Positions 8,056-19,618 are shown, counted from the first letter of the stretch. The stretch: 46,705 nucleotides of DNA from Caulobacteraceae bacterium (GCA_947447115.1 CANFKD010000004.1:1-46705); one strand, 5' to 3'. Program-made: numbers and translations. Notes: a model not told the origin generated them from the sequence alone.

Positions 8056-8880
8056 CTGTCTTCTCACCAAGAGGCGGCTGTTCGCCGGATCTCAGCCCCG
8101 GAAATTACCGCGCGCAAGGGCGGAGAGCCCATTGTCTGCCTGACCGCCTATAGCGCGCCGATGGCCGCGCTGCTGGACGAGCATTGCGATCTTCTGCTGG
8201 TCGGGGACTCGGTGGGTATGGTGGTCCATGGCCTGCCCAATACGGTGGGTGTGACGCTGGAGATGATGATCCTGCATGGTCAGGCGGTCATGCGCACGGC
8301 CAAGCGCGCGCTGGTGGTCATCGACATGCCTTTCGGCAGCTATGAGGGCTCGGCGGAAAAGGCCTATGACAATGCCGCCCGCATCATGAAGGAAACCGGT
8401 GCTCAGGCCATCAAGGTCGAAAGCGGTGAGACCGTGCCCGACACCATCGCCTATATGGTCCGCCGGGGTATTCCGGTGATGGGCCATGTGGGCCTAAGGC
8501 CGCAAGCCGTTCTGGTCGATGGCGGCTTTCGTGCCAAGGGCCGCACCGAGGATGAGGCCGCGCGCGTGATCGCCGAGGCCAAGGCGACGGCGGATGCGGG
8601 GGCCTTTTGTCTGGTCATTGAGGGGGTCGCCGAGGCTTTGGCCCGTCAGATCACTGAGGCTGTCGCCGTGCCAACCATCGGTATTGGCGCCTCGAGTGGC
8701 TGTGATGGACAGATTCTGGTCACCGATGACATGCTGGGCCTGTTCGACTGGACCCCGAAATTTGTTCGCCGCTATGCCGATCTGCGCGGAGAAATCAGCG
8801 AAGCGGTGCGTCTCTATGCCGAAGATGTCCGTGCGAGGCGTTTTCCGGCCTCATCAGAGACATATTTTTCAAAGACATAG
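8056..8880 (+). CDS. panB: 3-methyl-2-oxobutanoate hydroxymethyltransferase, non-canonical start
   Basis: PanB makes ketopantoate from alpha-ketoisovalerate and 5,10-methylene-tetrahydrofolate, the first committed step to pantothenate and CoA. The TIM-barrel signatures are clear: [45 protein letters not shown]. The first canonical in-frame start is ATG at 8161, but that would cut off the first strand ([13 protein letters not shown]), which is clearly PanB sequence. Homology runs back at least to 8086, and no ATG, GTG or TTG exists in frame after the previous TGA. I propose CTG at 8056, 9 bases after GAGGAG (8041-8046), giving 274 residues. Translation would be coupled to the DUF6249 gene, whose stop ends at 8052 in the same frame. 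The enzyme identity is secure; the start is not. Confidence 0.85.
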   Translation: MSSHQEAAVRRISAPEITARKGGEPIVCLTAYSAPMAALLDEHCDLLLVGDSVGMVVHGLPNTVGVTLEMMILHGQAVMRTAKRALVVIDMPFGSYEGSAEKAYDNAARIMKETGAQAIKVESGETVPDTIAYMVRRGIPVMGHVGLRPQAVLVDGGFRAKGRTEDEAARVIAEAKATADAGAFCLVIEGVAEALARQITEAVAVPTIGIGASSGCDGQILVTDDMLGLFDWTPKFVRRYADLRGEISEAVRLYAEDVRARRFPASSETYFSKT

Positions 8881-8970
8881 GCCGAAGTCGCCTGGCCCTC
8901 ATTGCGGGCGGACGCCACAGACGATAGGTTCCGGCCTCATTGTCCTCAGACGAGTGCGGAGCCAAAAGCC

Positions 8971-9723
8971 GTGACCGACGTTTTTGAAGAGGTCGAAGAG
9001 CAGCTTCGCTCCGACCAATATATCGCACTCGCGCGCCGCTACCTGCCTTGGGGGATCGGCATCATCGTGGGTGGCGTTCTGATCGCTGCGGCGGTCTGGG
9101 GCTATGGCGACTATCAGACCCGCCAAGCCGGTAAGGCCGCTGAGGCCTATGCGGAGGCGCTGGAGACAGTGACCAAGGGCGATAAGGCCGGTGCCTATGC
9201 CCAGTTCGACACGGTCGTGAAGGTTGGCTCTAAGGGTTACAAGGCCCTAGCCCTTATGCAGCAAGGCGGTCTTCGCCTTGAGGAACGCAAGACCGATGAG
9301 GCGATCAAGCTGTTCGACGCGGCCGCAGAGATCGCGCCGACCCCGGTGATTGGCGATGCGGCCCGCCTCAAATCCGCCTTCGCCCTGATGGATACAGCCT
9401 CCTATGCCGATTTGGAAAAGAGGTTGAAGCCATTGACTGAGACGAAGAGACCCTATCGTGCCTCCGCTCTAGAGGCCCTCGCCATTGCCAAGCTCGCGGC
9501 GGGTAAGGCCGATGAGGCGCGGAGTGATTTTGGTGTGATCAACCTTTTGCCAGATGCGCCAGCGGCCATGCGTGAGCGCGCGACGGCGGCGATCAGCCTG
9601 ATTGATTCGGGGACATCCAAGTCTTTGAAGGACATTGCCAAGGCGGCACTGGCCCTTCCAGAGCCCGTGGCCCCGCCTCCTGGCCTGTTAAATGCAAATC
9701 CACAAGCCGGAGCGGCCCAATGA
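8971..9723 (+). CDS. YfgM-like tetratricopeptide membrane protein
   Basis: A 250-residue protein with a short cytoplasmic N-terminus, one membrane segment at about 24-46 (YLPWGIGIIVGGVLIAAAVW) and a periplasmic TPR-like helical region. It matches the YfgM/AncA type of ancillary SecYEG subunit, which helps secreted proteins fold and pass to chaperones. The start is GTG at 8971, about 10 bases after CGGAG; the upstream open frame to 8902 lacks YfgM features. Its TGA overlaps the ATG of bamB by 4 bases, and der follows: the order yfgM-bamB-der is the same as in E. coli, which supports the call. Confidence 0.85.
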   Translation: MTDVFEEVEEQLRSDQYIALARRYLPWGIGIIVGGVLIAAAVWGYGDYQTRQAGKAAEAYAEALETVTKGDKAGAYAQFDTVVKVGSKGYKALALMQQGGLRLEERKTDEAIKLFDAAAEIAPTPVIGDAARLKSAFALMDTASYADLEKRLKPLTETKRPYRASALEALAIAKLAAGKADEARSDFGVINLLPDAPAAMRERATAAISLIDSGTSKSLKDIAKAALALPEPVAPPPGLLNANPQAGAAQ

Positions 9724-11072
9724 CCCTGAAGCGCAATCTCACGGTCCTCGCCCTCATCGTGGCGACCAGCGCCGGTCTATCGGGCTGTGCGTCGGTGTCA
9801 AAACTCAACCCCTTCAAGGGCAAGGCCGGCGGTAACAAGGTTCAGGCCTCCGCAGGCGAGCGTATCTCGATCATTGCCTTTGATGAGCAACTACACATTG
9901 CCGATGCCCTCAAGGGGGTGGATTTTTATCTGCCTGACGCCGTTGCGCGGACCGATTGGCCCTTGCCGGGTGGAACGCCCGAACAATCAGTCGAGCATCT
10001 TGCCGCCGGTGCCAATCTCGACATCGTTTGGAAGCGTGCCATTGGTAAGGGCTCGGACCGCCGGGTTCACCTGACCGCCCCCCCGATTTCTGCCGAGGGT
10101 GTGATCTTCACTATGGATGCTGAAGCCGGTGTTTCGGCCCATAGCGCCAATGGCGGGGCAGAGGTCTGGCATGCCAATCTCGCCTCCCGTGATCGCCGCG
10201 ACCGCGAAGCCTTTGGCGGTGGTTTAGCCTATGCCGATGGCAAGGTCTTCGTGACCTCGGGCTATCGCTTTGTTGCAGCCCTGAATGCCAAGACGGGTGC
10301 GCTGATCTGGAAAACCCCGGTTGAAGCGCCGATCCATGCGGCTCCAACCGTTTCGGGTGGCCGTCTGTTCGTGGTCTCGACCGACAATGAACTTTTGACA
10401 GTGGACACAGCGACCGGGGCCTTGGGCTGGAACTATCAGGCCTTGGTTGAGCCTGCGCGGATCCTCGAAGCCACTAGCGCCGCCATTTCCGGCGATACGG
10501 TCATTGCCGGTTTTGCCTCAGGTGAACTGATCGCCCTTCGTACCGGCAACGGAAACGACATCTGGTCTGAGGTCCTGTCACGGGCCAGTCGCACCAACGC
10601 CCTGTCTGAAATTCGCGACATTCCCGGCCGTCCGGTGATCTATAAGGGCGACGTCTTTGCGGTCAGCCACTCGGGCGTTTTTGCGGCAACCGACCTTCGT
10701 ACCGGCACCGCCCGGTGGTCCTTGCCGGTCTCGGGTATCAGCACCCCCTTGCCCATCGGTGACGTGGTCTATGTGGTGTCCAAGCCGGGTGAGGTGATCT
10801 GCGTGTCGCGTGAAACCGGTCAGGTCTACTGGATCGTCGACATGAACAAGGATCGCAAGAAGAAGCAGCGGGCGGCCTGGTCGGGCCCCGTTCTGGCCTC
10901 GAACCGCCTGATCGTCGTGTCGAGCACCGGTGAGCTTGTGGCCCTTAATCCCAAGACGGGCGCCGTCGAAAAGACGGTGAAGTTGGGCACGCCAGCCTTG
11001 CTGTCCCCGATTGCCGTCAATGACACGCTCTATCTGGTTGGAGACAAGGGCGTACTTCTCGCCATTCGGTGA
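9720..11072 (+). CDS. bamB: Outer membrane protein assembly factor BamB
   Basis: A 450-residue lipoprotein with signal peptide and lipobox LSGC (C23), followed by a PQQ-type beta-propeller. Repeats with the blade pattern are visible throughout, for example FVAALNAKTGALIWKTP, LLTVDTATGALGW, VFAATDLRTGTARW, VICVSRETGQVYW and LVALNPKTGAVEK. BamB sits on the periplasmic face of the outer membrane and supports BamA in inserting beta-barrel proteins. It is longer than E. coli BamB (392 residues), mostly through the linker after the lipobox and an extended first section. The ATGA overlap with the YfgM-like gene implies coupled translation, and der begins 63 bases downstream. Confidence 0.92.
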   Translation: MTLKRNLTVLALIVATSAGLSGCASVSKLNPFKGKAGGNKVQASAGERISIIAFDEQLHIADALKGVDFYLPDAVARTDWPLPGGTPEQSVEHLAAGANLDIVWKRAIGKGSDRRVHLTAPPISAEGVIFTMDAEAGVSAHSANGGAEVWHANLASRDRRDREAFGGGLAYADGKVFVTSGYRFVAALNAKTGALIWKTPVEAPIHAAPTVSGGRLFVVSTDNELLTVDTATGALGWNYQALVEPARILEATSAAISGDTVIAGFASGELIALRTGNGNDIWSEVLSRASRTNALSEIRDIPGRPVIYKGDVFAVSHSGVFAATDLRTGTARWSLPVSGISTPLPIGDVVYVVSKPGEVICVSRETGQVYWIVDMNKDRKKKQRAAWSGPVLASNRLIVVSSTGELVALNPKTGAVEKTVKLGTPALLSPIAVNDTLYLVGDKGVLLAIR

Positions 11073-11135
11073 TAGACTGTCCGATTAGGGCGGTGATTTG
11101 GCCGCCCACATGCCCCTTAAGGAGACCGCGCGTTC

Positions 11136-12821
11136 ATGGCGCTTAAAGTCGCGATCGTCGGTCGCCCAAACGTGGGCAAGTCCACGCTGTTTAATCGTCT
11201 GGCCGGAAAGAAGCTGGCCATCGTCGATGATCAGCCGGGGGTGACCCGCGACCGCCGGTTCGCCAAGGGCCGGATCGGCGACCTTGAACTGATCTTGATT
11301 GATACGGCTGGATTTGAAGATCTGACCGATGAAAGTCTGGAATCGCGCATGCGGCGCCAGACCGAATTGGCGATCGAAGAATGTGACGTCGCCCTGTTCG
11401 TTATGGATGCCCGAGAGGGTGCGACCCCTCTCGACGGCGTCTTTGCCGAGATCCTGCGCCGGACCAGCAAGGCCGTCATTCTGGCTGCCAATAAGGCCGA
11501 GGGTCGGGCCGGTGAGGCGGGGGCGCTCGAAGCCTTCCAACTGGGCCTAGGCGAGCCGATCTCCATCTCTGCAGAACATGGCGAGGGCATGGCCGATCTC
11601 TATGCCGCCTTCCGCGTCGTTTCCGATCAACTGATCGAAGAGGATGACGAGGACGAGGACAGCGAAAAGCCTATCCGCATCGCCATTGTCGGCCGTCCCA
11701 ATGCGGGCAAGTCGACCCTGGTCAATCGCCTGATCGGTGAGGAACGCCTTCTCACCGGACCCGAAGCCGGGATCACCCGCGATGCCATCCCGGTCGACTG
11801 GACCTTTGAAGGTCAACAGATCCGTCTGGTCGATACGGCGGGCCTGCGTCGCAAGGCGCGGATTCATGAAAAGCTGGAAAAGCTGTCTACGGGCGACACG
11901 ATCCGCGCCATCACCTTTGCCGAGGTGGTTATTCTGGTCATGGACGCCACCCACCCGTTCGAAATTCAAGACCTACAGATCGCCGACCTGATCGAGCGCG
12001 AGGGACGGGGCCTCGTCTTCGCGCTGGCCAAGTGGGACCTTGTCGAGGATCAGCAGGCGCAGTTGGCGGCCTTTAAGGAACATGCCGAACGCATGTTGCC
12101 TCAGGTGCGCGGCACGCCGGTAATCGCCCTGTCCGGTGAGACCGGTAAGGGCGTTGATCGCCTGATGCCCGCCGTGACCAAGGTCTATAAGGACTGGTCG
12201 ACCAAGATTAAGACCCGCGATCTCAATGACTGGCTGCAGATGGCCATGCAGCGTCACTCGCCGCCTTCGGTCGGTGGGCGGCGGATCAAGCCGAAATATA
12301 TGGCCCAGATCAAGGCACGGCCTCCGACGTTCGTGCTCTTCTCATCGCGAGCGGCAGAAATGCCTGAAAGCTATCGGCGTTATCTGGTCAACAGCCTGCG
12401 CGAAAGCTTCGACATTCCAGGCGTGCCCTTGCGGATCACCATCAAGTCGGGGGCCAACCCCTATGCCGATGGCGATGGCAAACCGGCGTCACGCGCGGGC
12501 TATAAGCCAAGCCGTGAGCGCGCCGCCAAGGCCGCTGCGTCGGTCGAGAAGGTCAAGGCTGCTGCCGAAGCCAAGGCGGCTCCTGCGCCCGTGTTAGAGC
12601 TTGAGGCTGTTGAGGTCTCTGTTGCCGCTAAGGCGAAAGCCAAACCCAAGGGCACGGGCGGTGGGGTGAAGTCGCCCCGCGCCAAGGCACGTGCCCTGGC
12701 CAAGACCGCTTCCATCATCCGATCACGCCCCGGCGGCGCACGGACCGGCCCAAAGCCGCCCAAGACCCGAACGGTCGCGCCTAAGAAGCCCGCAAAGCCT
12801 GCGGGGCCAAAGAAGCGCTAG
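11136..12821 (+). CDS. der: Ribosome biogenesis GTPase Der (EngA)
   Basis: Der has two tandem GTPase domains and acts in maturation of the 50S ribosomal subunit. G1 motifs are GRPNVGKS (9-16) and GRPNAGKS (about 186-193); DTAG G3 motifs and NKAE/KWD G4 positions are also visible. The C-terminal KH-like domain follows, ending near residue 455. It is 561 residues long, about 100 more than usual: the extra tail is Ala/Lys/Pro/Arg-rich, low complexity and strongly basic, suggesting RNA or ribosome contact. AAGGAG precedes the ATG. The TAG stop overlaps the stop of the convergent LOG-family gene by 3-4 bases. The link with bamB and yfgM is conserved across proteobacteria. Confidence 0.96.
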   Translation: MALKVAIVGRPNVGKSTLFNRLAGKKLAIVDDQPGVTRDRRFAKGRIGDLELILIDTAGFEDLTDESLESRMRRQTELAIEECDVALFVMDAREGATPLDGVFAEILRRTSKAVILAANKAEGRAGEAGALEAFQLGLGEPISISAEHGEGMADLYAAFRVVSDQLIEEDDEDEDSEKPIRIAIVGRPNAGKSTLVNRLIGEERLLTGPEAGITRDAIPVDWTFEGQQIRLVDTAGLRRKARIHEKLEKLSTGDTIRAITFAEVVILVMDATHPFEIQDLQIADLIEREGRGLVFALAKWDLVEDQQAQLAAFKEHAERMLPQVRGTPVIALSGETGKGVDRLMPAVTKVYKDWSTKIKTRDLNDWLQMAMQRHSPPSVGGRRIKPKYMAQIKARPPTFVLFSSRAAEMPESYRRYLVNSLRESFDIPGVPLRITIKSGANPYADGDGKPASRAGYKPSRERAAKAAASVEKVKAAAEAKAAPAPVLELEAVEVSVAAKAKAKPKGTGGGVKSPRAKARALAKTASIIRSRPGGARTGPKPPKTRTVAPKKPAKPAGPKKR

Positions 12822-13441
12822 GTCTTGTCGGCCAAACTGCTCGGGCGCGGCATCATATTGATGTCCGCCGTCTCGACCGCCATGGCGCGGATGGCGGGCA
12901 GGATATCTTCGACGCGTGTCACCGAGCGATAGGCATCGGCGAAGGACCTAGGGGTCAGTCGTTCGTCCATCGTGTGGGCGATCATGTGGAAGAAGGGCTG
13001 CCAATAGCCCTCCTGATCGAAAAAGATGATCGGCTTGCGATGCAGGTCGAGCCGTCTCCACGATAGAAGCTCGACCACCTCTTCCAAGGTGCCGATCCCG
13101 CCGGGAAGAACGACAAAGGCGTCGGACTGTTCGAACATGATCATCTTGCGCTCATGCATAGAGGTCACCACCACGGTCTCAACCTCGTCATAGAGGATTT
13201 CGCGGCTCCGCAAGAAGTCGGGCATGATCCCTAGGACCTTGCCGCCGTGATTGTGGGCTGACTTGGCCGTCGCGCCCATCAGGCCCACCCCGCCGCCGCC
13301 ATAGACCAGTCGCAGGCCCTCTTCGGCTAGGATCGCGCCAAATTGCGCTGCGGCCGCGAGAAAATCGGGATTGGCGGCATTGGACGAACCGCAATAGACA
13401 CAGACAGATGAAATGGATGAAGGATTATCAGCGGCCGACAT
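12818..13441 (-). CDS. LOG family protein (cytokinin riboside 5'-monophosphate phosphoribohydrolase-like)
   Basis: A 207-residue Rossmann-fold protein of the LOG/TIGR00730 family. Hallmarks are VCVYCGSS near the N-terminus, GGGGVGLMG and the catalytic PGGIGTLEE motif (about residues 113-121). LOG proteins cleave the N-glycosidic bond of nucleoside 5'-monophosphates, releasing the base; the physiological substrate in non-plant-associated bacteria is usually AMP or unknown. The ATG at 13439-13441 lies 100 bp from a divergent lipoprotein gene, and the 3' end overlaps the der stop. Confidence 0.9.
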   Translation of the reverse strand: MSAADNPSSISSVCVYCGSSNAANPDFLAAAAQFGAILAEEGLRLVYGGGGVGLMGATAKSAHNHGGKVLGIMPDFLRSREILYDEVETVVVTSMHERKMIMFEQSDAFVVLPGGIGTLEEVVELLSWRRLDLHRKPIIFFDQEGYWQPFFHMIAHTMDERLTPRSFADAYRSVTRVEDILPAIRAMAVETADINMMPRPSSLADKT

Positions 13442-13541
13442 ATGATCAGGTCTCCCAACCAGCCAAGCGATGGGCGTGCACCCCGCGCGGCTATGATCTA
13501 TTTATGTCCGGGTTTCGCGCGGACATTGCAAGGCGTCCTTT

Positions 13542-14405
13542 ATGAAGAGTTTAGCTGAGCGTTTGGCCTTTGCTTTTGGGAGAGTTCCCCACACGAACCG
13601 GTGGCCGATTGTCCTTGCGGTGTCGATGGTTGCTGGCCTTGTCTCAGCCTGCGCCCCCAAGGCCAATCATCCAATCCCGCCAGCCGATGTTCAAAGTGCG
13701 CAGGTCGGTTATCTGCAAGCCCCGCGTCTGACCGCGACCACCCTTTTGGACCGTTCATTCAGTGTGAAGGGCTCCGCAGCGAAGGGTGCTCGCATTCGTC
13801 TGTCTAGCCCTGAAGGGCAGGCCTTCGGGACCACCGCAGACGATCAGGGTGTGTGGCAGATCGACGTACCCCGTAGCGCCGCTAGGCCACAGCAAGCCCT
13901 GCTGTTTGGCCTGTCGGAGGACATAGAGGGGCGCATCATTCAGGCTGAATTCTATGTGGCGCTCTTATCCGACCCTCAGGTTCCGGTGGTCCTGCTCAGG
14001 GCGGGCACAGGAGCCCAGACCTTGGCCAATGGCACCGTTTTTGCGATTACGACCGCTGACTTCGATAGCGCAGGCGGCTTGACCGTTTCGGGCTTTGCGC
14101 CCGCCGGAAAGCCGATCAAGGCCAGCCTGGATGGCTCTGGTGCCATCGAGACGTTCGCCGGTCAGGACGGACGGTTCAGTCTCGGCCTAGCCCCTTCAAC
14201 CCCGGCAGTTGCCCGTCAAATTGAGATTCAGTCTGGCATAGATCAGCGGACCCTTTCCCTGGATGTTTCCGCCCATAGACTGCCGGCTGGAACCTTGGCC
14301 GACACAACGCGGTTGGTAGGGGGATGGCGCATTGACTGGACGACCCCAAGCGGCGGCGTGCAGACCACCTATATTCAAAGTCCAAAGGCTGGCGTGAAGC
14401 CATGA
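13542..14405 (+). CDS. Hypothetical lipoprotein, Ig-like modules
   Basis: A 287-residue protein of unknown function. The N-terminus has a long positively charged lead, a hydrophobic stretch (about 21-34) and a lipobox VSAC with C37, followed by Pro-rich sequence, so it is probably an exported lipoprotein. The body seems to contain two beta-rich modules: one at about 65-110 (SFSVKGSAAKGARIRLSS, GTTADDQGVWQIDVP) and one at about 170-215 (GGLTVSGFAPAGKPIKASL, AGQDGRFSLGL). Both resemble bacterial Ig-like repeats in which a property is called, modified and returned to a strand. AAGGCG lies 8 bases before the ATG. The ABC exporter gene starts 10 bases after its stop, so the two are probably cotranscribed. 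Confidence 0.7.
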   Translation: MKSLAERLAFAFGRVPHTNRWPIVLAVSMVAGLVSACAPKANHPIPPADVQSAQVGYLQAPRLTATTLLDRSFSVKGSAAKGARIRLSSPEGQAFGTTADDQGVWQIDVPRSAARPQQALLFGLSEDIEGRIIQAEFYVALLSDPQVPVVLLRAGTGAQTLANGTVFAITTADFDSAGGLTVSGFAPAGKPIKASLDGSGAIETFAGQDGRFSLGLAPSTPAVARQIEIQSGIDQRTLSLDVSAHRLPAGTLADTTRLVGGWRIDWTTPSGGVQTTYIQSPKAGVKP

Positions 14406-14415
14406 GCGGTTCCCT

Positions 14416-16278
14416 ATGAGTTTGCGTATGTCTGCCCCCTCTCGCCGCGATGCTGCCCCCGGTGCCATTGCGGAGCGTCGCGCTGCGGTGCCCTTGTTGG
14501 GCGTGCTCAATGACCTCTGGACGCTTGTTCTGCGGTCGAAGGCCGATCATCTGAAGACCCGCCTCAGCGTGGCCCTGATCCTGACCATCGGCGGCAAGGC
14601 TATTGGCGTCTTGGCCCCTCTGCTGCTGGGCAAGGCGGTCAATCGGTTGGCCGAAGGGCAGAGCGCGGCGGTTGGTGCGCTCTATGGCTTTGTCGGTCTT
14701 GCGGTCGGATGGTCGATCATTCGATTTTTGGCAGCAGCGGCGCCTCAGGCGCGCGATGCGATCTTCACCCCGGTCGCGCAGGCGGCGCAGCAGCGGGCGG
14801 CCACCGAGACCTTTGCCCACGCCCTGTCCCTGTCGATCGACTTTCACCAGACCAAGCGCACGGGGTCCTTGTCGCGCGTAATCGATCGGGGCGCGCGTTC
14901 GATTGATTTCCTGCTGCGAACCCTTGTCTTCAATTTGGCTCCAACGGCTTTGGAATTGATCATGGCGGCGGCGGTCTTGGCCAAGGCCTATGATTGGCGC
15001 TTTGCGGTTACTGCGGTGGTGACGGTCGGCATCTATGGGGTCTTGACCTTCAGCATCTCCGATTGGCGCATCGGTCATCGGCGCGCCTTGAACGAGGCCG
15101 ATTCCGAGGCGGCGGGCCGCGCGGTCGATGCCCTGATGAACTATGAGACGGTCAAGACCTTTGGGGCCGAGACGCGGGCGGCGGCCACCTATGACCGCGC
15201 CTTGGCCGGCTATTCGCAGGCCTCGATCAAGGCCAATACCTCGCTGGCCGTGCTCAATGGGGTGCAGGCCTTGGTCATGAACCTTGGCCTTGGTGTCATG
15301 GCGGTTCTGGCGGGCCATGAGGCGATGGCCGGGCGAATGGGGCCGGGGGATGTCACCGCATCGATCCTCATTCTCATCGCGCTCTATCAGCCCCTGAACA
15401 TTCTTGGCTTTGCCTATCGCGAGATCCGGCAGTCCTTCATCGATATGGAGGCCATGCTGGAACTGACCCGTTTGAAGCCCGATGTTGCCGATGCCCCTGA
15501 CGCCGTTGATCTGCCGAAGACGGTGGACCGGCGCGGTGGCAAGGTCCAGTTCGAGGCCGTGTCCTATCGCCATGATGCTCGCTCAGAGGGTCTGGTCGAT
15601 GTGTCCTTTGACGTCGAACCGGGAACGACCACGGCGTTGGTTGGCCCGTCGGGCGCGGGCAAGACCACCCTCGTGCGCCTCGCCTTGCGTCTGATCGATC
15701 CGCAGGTTGGCACGGTTCGCTTGGACGGTCTTGACCTTCGCAAGATCAAGCAGGCGTCGCTGCGCGGTGCCGTCGCTCTGGTGCCGCAGGATGTGGCCCT
15801 GTTCAATGATAGCGTCCGCAGCAATATCGCCTTTTCGAGGCCTGATGCCGATGATGCGGCGGTCTGGGCGGCGGCAGAGGCCGCTGAGTTGGGCGATTTC
15901 ATTCGCGGTCTGCCCGAAGGCATGGCCACGCGGGTGGGGGAGCGCGGCTTGAAACTGTCGGGCGGTGAGCGGCAAAGGGTCGGGATCGCCCGCGCCCTGA
16001 TGGCTGACCCCCGCGTCCTGATCCTCGACGAGGCCACCAGCGCCCTCGACAGCCGCACCGAAGAGGCGATCCAAGCCACCCTGCGCCGGGCTCGCCAAGG
16101 CCGCACCACCCTCGTCGTGGCTCACCGGCTCTCGACCATCGCCGATGCGGACGAAATCATCGTCTTAAAGGCTGGCCGGGTGGTTGAGCGCGGCAATCAT
16201 GAGGCCTTGATTGCGGCCAATGGCGAATATGCCCAACTCTGGCGTAAGCAGACCCGCGATCAGGGTGAGGGGGACTGA
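14416..16278 (+). CDS. Atm1-type ABC exporter (fused permease and ATPase)
   Basis: A 620-residue half-transporter: six-helix permease domain (about 35-330) and C-terminal ATPase. The ATPase has Walker A GPSGAGKTT (about 410-418), a Q-loop (VPQDVALFND), signature LSGGERQRV (about 514), Walker B VLILDEATSALD and switch histidine VAHRLST. The permease motifs (FHQTKRTGSLSRVIDRG, NYETVKTFGAE) are those of the Atm1/ABCB7/HMT1 branch, which exports glutathione-linked compounds for iron-sulfur or heavy-metal homeostasis. It works as a homodimer in the inner membrane. The N-terminal 35 residues are Ala/Arg-rich without clear function. It follows the unknown lipoprotein gene in one operon and is followed by a palindromic repeat. 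Confidence 0.9.
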   Translation: MSLRMSAPSRRDAAPGAIAERRAAVPLLGVLNDLWTLVLRSKADHLKTRLSVALILTIGGKAIGVLAPLLLGKAVNRLAEGQSAAVGALYGFVGLAVGWSIIRFLAAAAPQARDAIFTPVAQAAQQRAATETFAHALSLSIDFHQTKRTGSLSRVIDRGARSIDFLLRTLVFNLAPTALELIMAAAVLAKAYDWRFAVTAVVTVGIYGVLTFSISDWRIGHRRALNEADSEAAGRAVDALMNYETVKTFGAETRAAATYDRALAGYSQASIKANTSLAVLNGVQALVMNLGLGVMAVLAGHEAMAGRMGPGDVTASILILIALYQPLNILGFAYREIRQSFIDMEAMLELTRLKPDVADAPDAVDLPKTVDRRGGKVQFEAVSYRHDARSEGLVDVSFDVEPGTTTALVGPSGAGKTTLVRLALRLIDPQVGTVRLDGLDLRKIKQASLRGAVALVPQDVALFNDSVRSNIAFSRPDADDAAVWAAAEAAELGDFIRGLPEGMATRVGERGLKLSGGERQRVGIARALMADPRVLILDEATSALDSRTEEAIQATLRRARQGRTTLVVAHRLSTIADADEIIVLKAGRVVERGNHEALIAANGEYAQLWRKQTRDQGEGD

Positions 16279-16285
16279 AACAAGA

Positions 16286-16386
16286 CCCCCTACGTCGCTT
16301 CGCGCCACTTCCCCCAGAGGGGGAAGATTTTCATTTCTTAGATCTTCCCCCTCTGGGGGAAGTACCGGCGAAGCCGGGGTAGGGGG
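16286..16386. repeat. Palindromic intergenic repeat (REP-doublet or MITE-like)
   Basis: Two arms of about 43-45 bp (16286-16328 and 16342-16386) are inverted copies around a 13-base AT-rich centre. Both arms start with CCCCCTAC and contain a perfect inner hairpin with CTTCCCCC and GGGGGAAG (16308-16326 and 16344-16362). The right arm also has a CCGGCTTCGCCGG hairpin; the left copy of that part has diverged. It lies 7 bases after the ABC exporter stop and may also act as a terminator. No coding capacity. Confidence 0.75.
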
Positions 16387-16507
16387 CCGCGCGATCACTC
16401 AAAACCCCAAGGTGACGTCAGGATAGGCTTGTTTTTGTTGGCGTGACGCACAACAGTCATCTCAAGACAAACAGGGTCCGAGCCAAGGGTTCAGGACCTG
16501 CCTGTGA

Positions 16508-18547
<2,040 letters not shown>

Positions 18548-18617
18548 CGGCACTGGACAGGGTGCCTTGCCTGCTGCAAAGCGATTGAAACCACTAGACC
18601 CACAAGGGAACTTGACC

Positions 18618-19601
18618 ATGACTGACGGATTTCGCGCCATTGTTCTGCAAGAGGCCGGCAAGCCGGAACTGACCCGGATGACCGATGCTGACCTGATGGT
18701 GGGGGATGTCACCGTGGCGGTCGACTATTCGACCATCAATTTCAAGGATGGCCTGGCCCTGACCGGCAAGCTGCCCTCGGCCCGTAAGTTCCCTCTAATC
18801 CCGGGTATCGACTTTGCGGGTAAGGTGGTTGAGTCCTCTCACCCCGGCTTTGCGGTCGGTGATTGGGTGGTTCAGAACGGCTTTGGCGTCGGCGAGAGCC
18901 ATCACGGCGGTTATGCTGAGCGGGCGCGGGTAAAGGGCGATTGGTTGGTCAAGCTGCCAGACAGCATCTCCAACGCGCGGGCCATGGCCATCGGTACGGC
19001 AGGCTATACGGCGGCGCTGTGCGTCGTGGCGCTGGAAAAGGCTGGGATCACGAAGGATCAAGGCGACATTCTGGTCACGGGCGCAGCGGGCGGGGTCGGC
19101 AGCGTGGCCATCGCGCTTCTGTCTGGTCTTGGTTTTCGCGTCGTGGCCTCCTCGCGCCGCGCCGATAGCGAAGCGGACTATCTGATGGGCCTCGGTGCCG
19201 CCGAAGTTATCGATGCCGCCGCCCTGTCGGCTGCAGGCGGGCCTCTGGGCAAGGAGCGTTGGGCTGGAGCGGTGGATTCCGTCGGTAGTCACACCCTCGC
19301 CAATGTCTTGGCCGCGACCAAATATGACGGCGCGGTTGCCGCCTGTGGTCTGGCGCAAGGGGCGGACCTGCCCTTGACCGTCATGCCCTTCATCCTGCGC
19401 GATGTGTCCTTGCTGGGCGTGGACTCGGTCATGGCCCCCCAATCGAAGCGGATCAATGCTTGGGCGCGTCTGGCCAGCGATCTGGACCTTGCCAAGCTCG
19501 ACGCCATGACCAGCCATGTAAAGCTGGACGACGTGATCGGTCTGGGCGCGACCATCCTTGCGGGCGGTGTGCGGGGCCGGGTTGTGGTCGATCTGATCTA
19601 G
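18618..19601 (+). CDS. acuI: Acryloyl-CoA reductase (AcuI/YhdH family)
   Basis: A 327-residue zinc-free medium-chain reductase of the YhdH/AcuI family. Typical segments are TINFKDGLALTGK, FPLIPGIDFAGKV, the NADPH loop TGAAGGVGSVA (about 154-164) with SSRR specifying NADPH, and the SLLGVDSVMAP stretch near the C-terminus. AcuI reduces acryloyl-CoA to propionyl-CoA, which both detoxifies it and feeds the methylmalonyl-CoA pathway; pccA and meaB in this window would handle the product. The ATG at 18618 follows AAGGGAA by 7 bases; an upstream in-frame start at 18567 lacks one. An acyl-CoA ligase gene begins 17 bases after its stop. Confidence 0.87.
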   Translation: MTDGFRAIVLQEAGKPELTRMTDADLMVGDVTVAVDYSTINFKDGLALTGKLPSARKFPLIPGIDFAGKVVESSHPGFAVGDWVVQNGFGVGESHHGGYAERARVKGDWLVKLPDSISNARAMAIGTAGYTAALCVVALEKAGITKDQGDILVTGAAGGVGSVAIALLSGLGFRVVASSRRADSEADYLMGLGAAEVIDAAALSAAGGPLGKERWAGAVDSVGSHTLANVLAATKYDGAVAACGLAQGADLPLTVMPFILRDVSLLGVDSVMAPQSKRINAWARLASDLDLAKLDAMTSHVKLDDVIGLGATILAGGVRGRVVVDLI

Positions 19602-19618
19602 GGCTTGAGGGTTTCACG

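Noticed and set aside
14176-15573. Long open frame on the minus strand across the ABC exporter gene
   Set aside because: The plus-strand exporter has all ABC motifs. The antisense translation is low-complexity and matches no family; long antisense frames are expected in GC-rich coding sequence.
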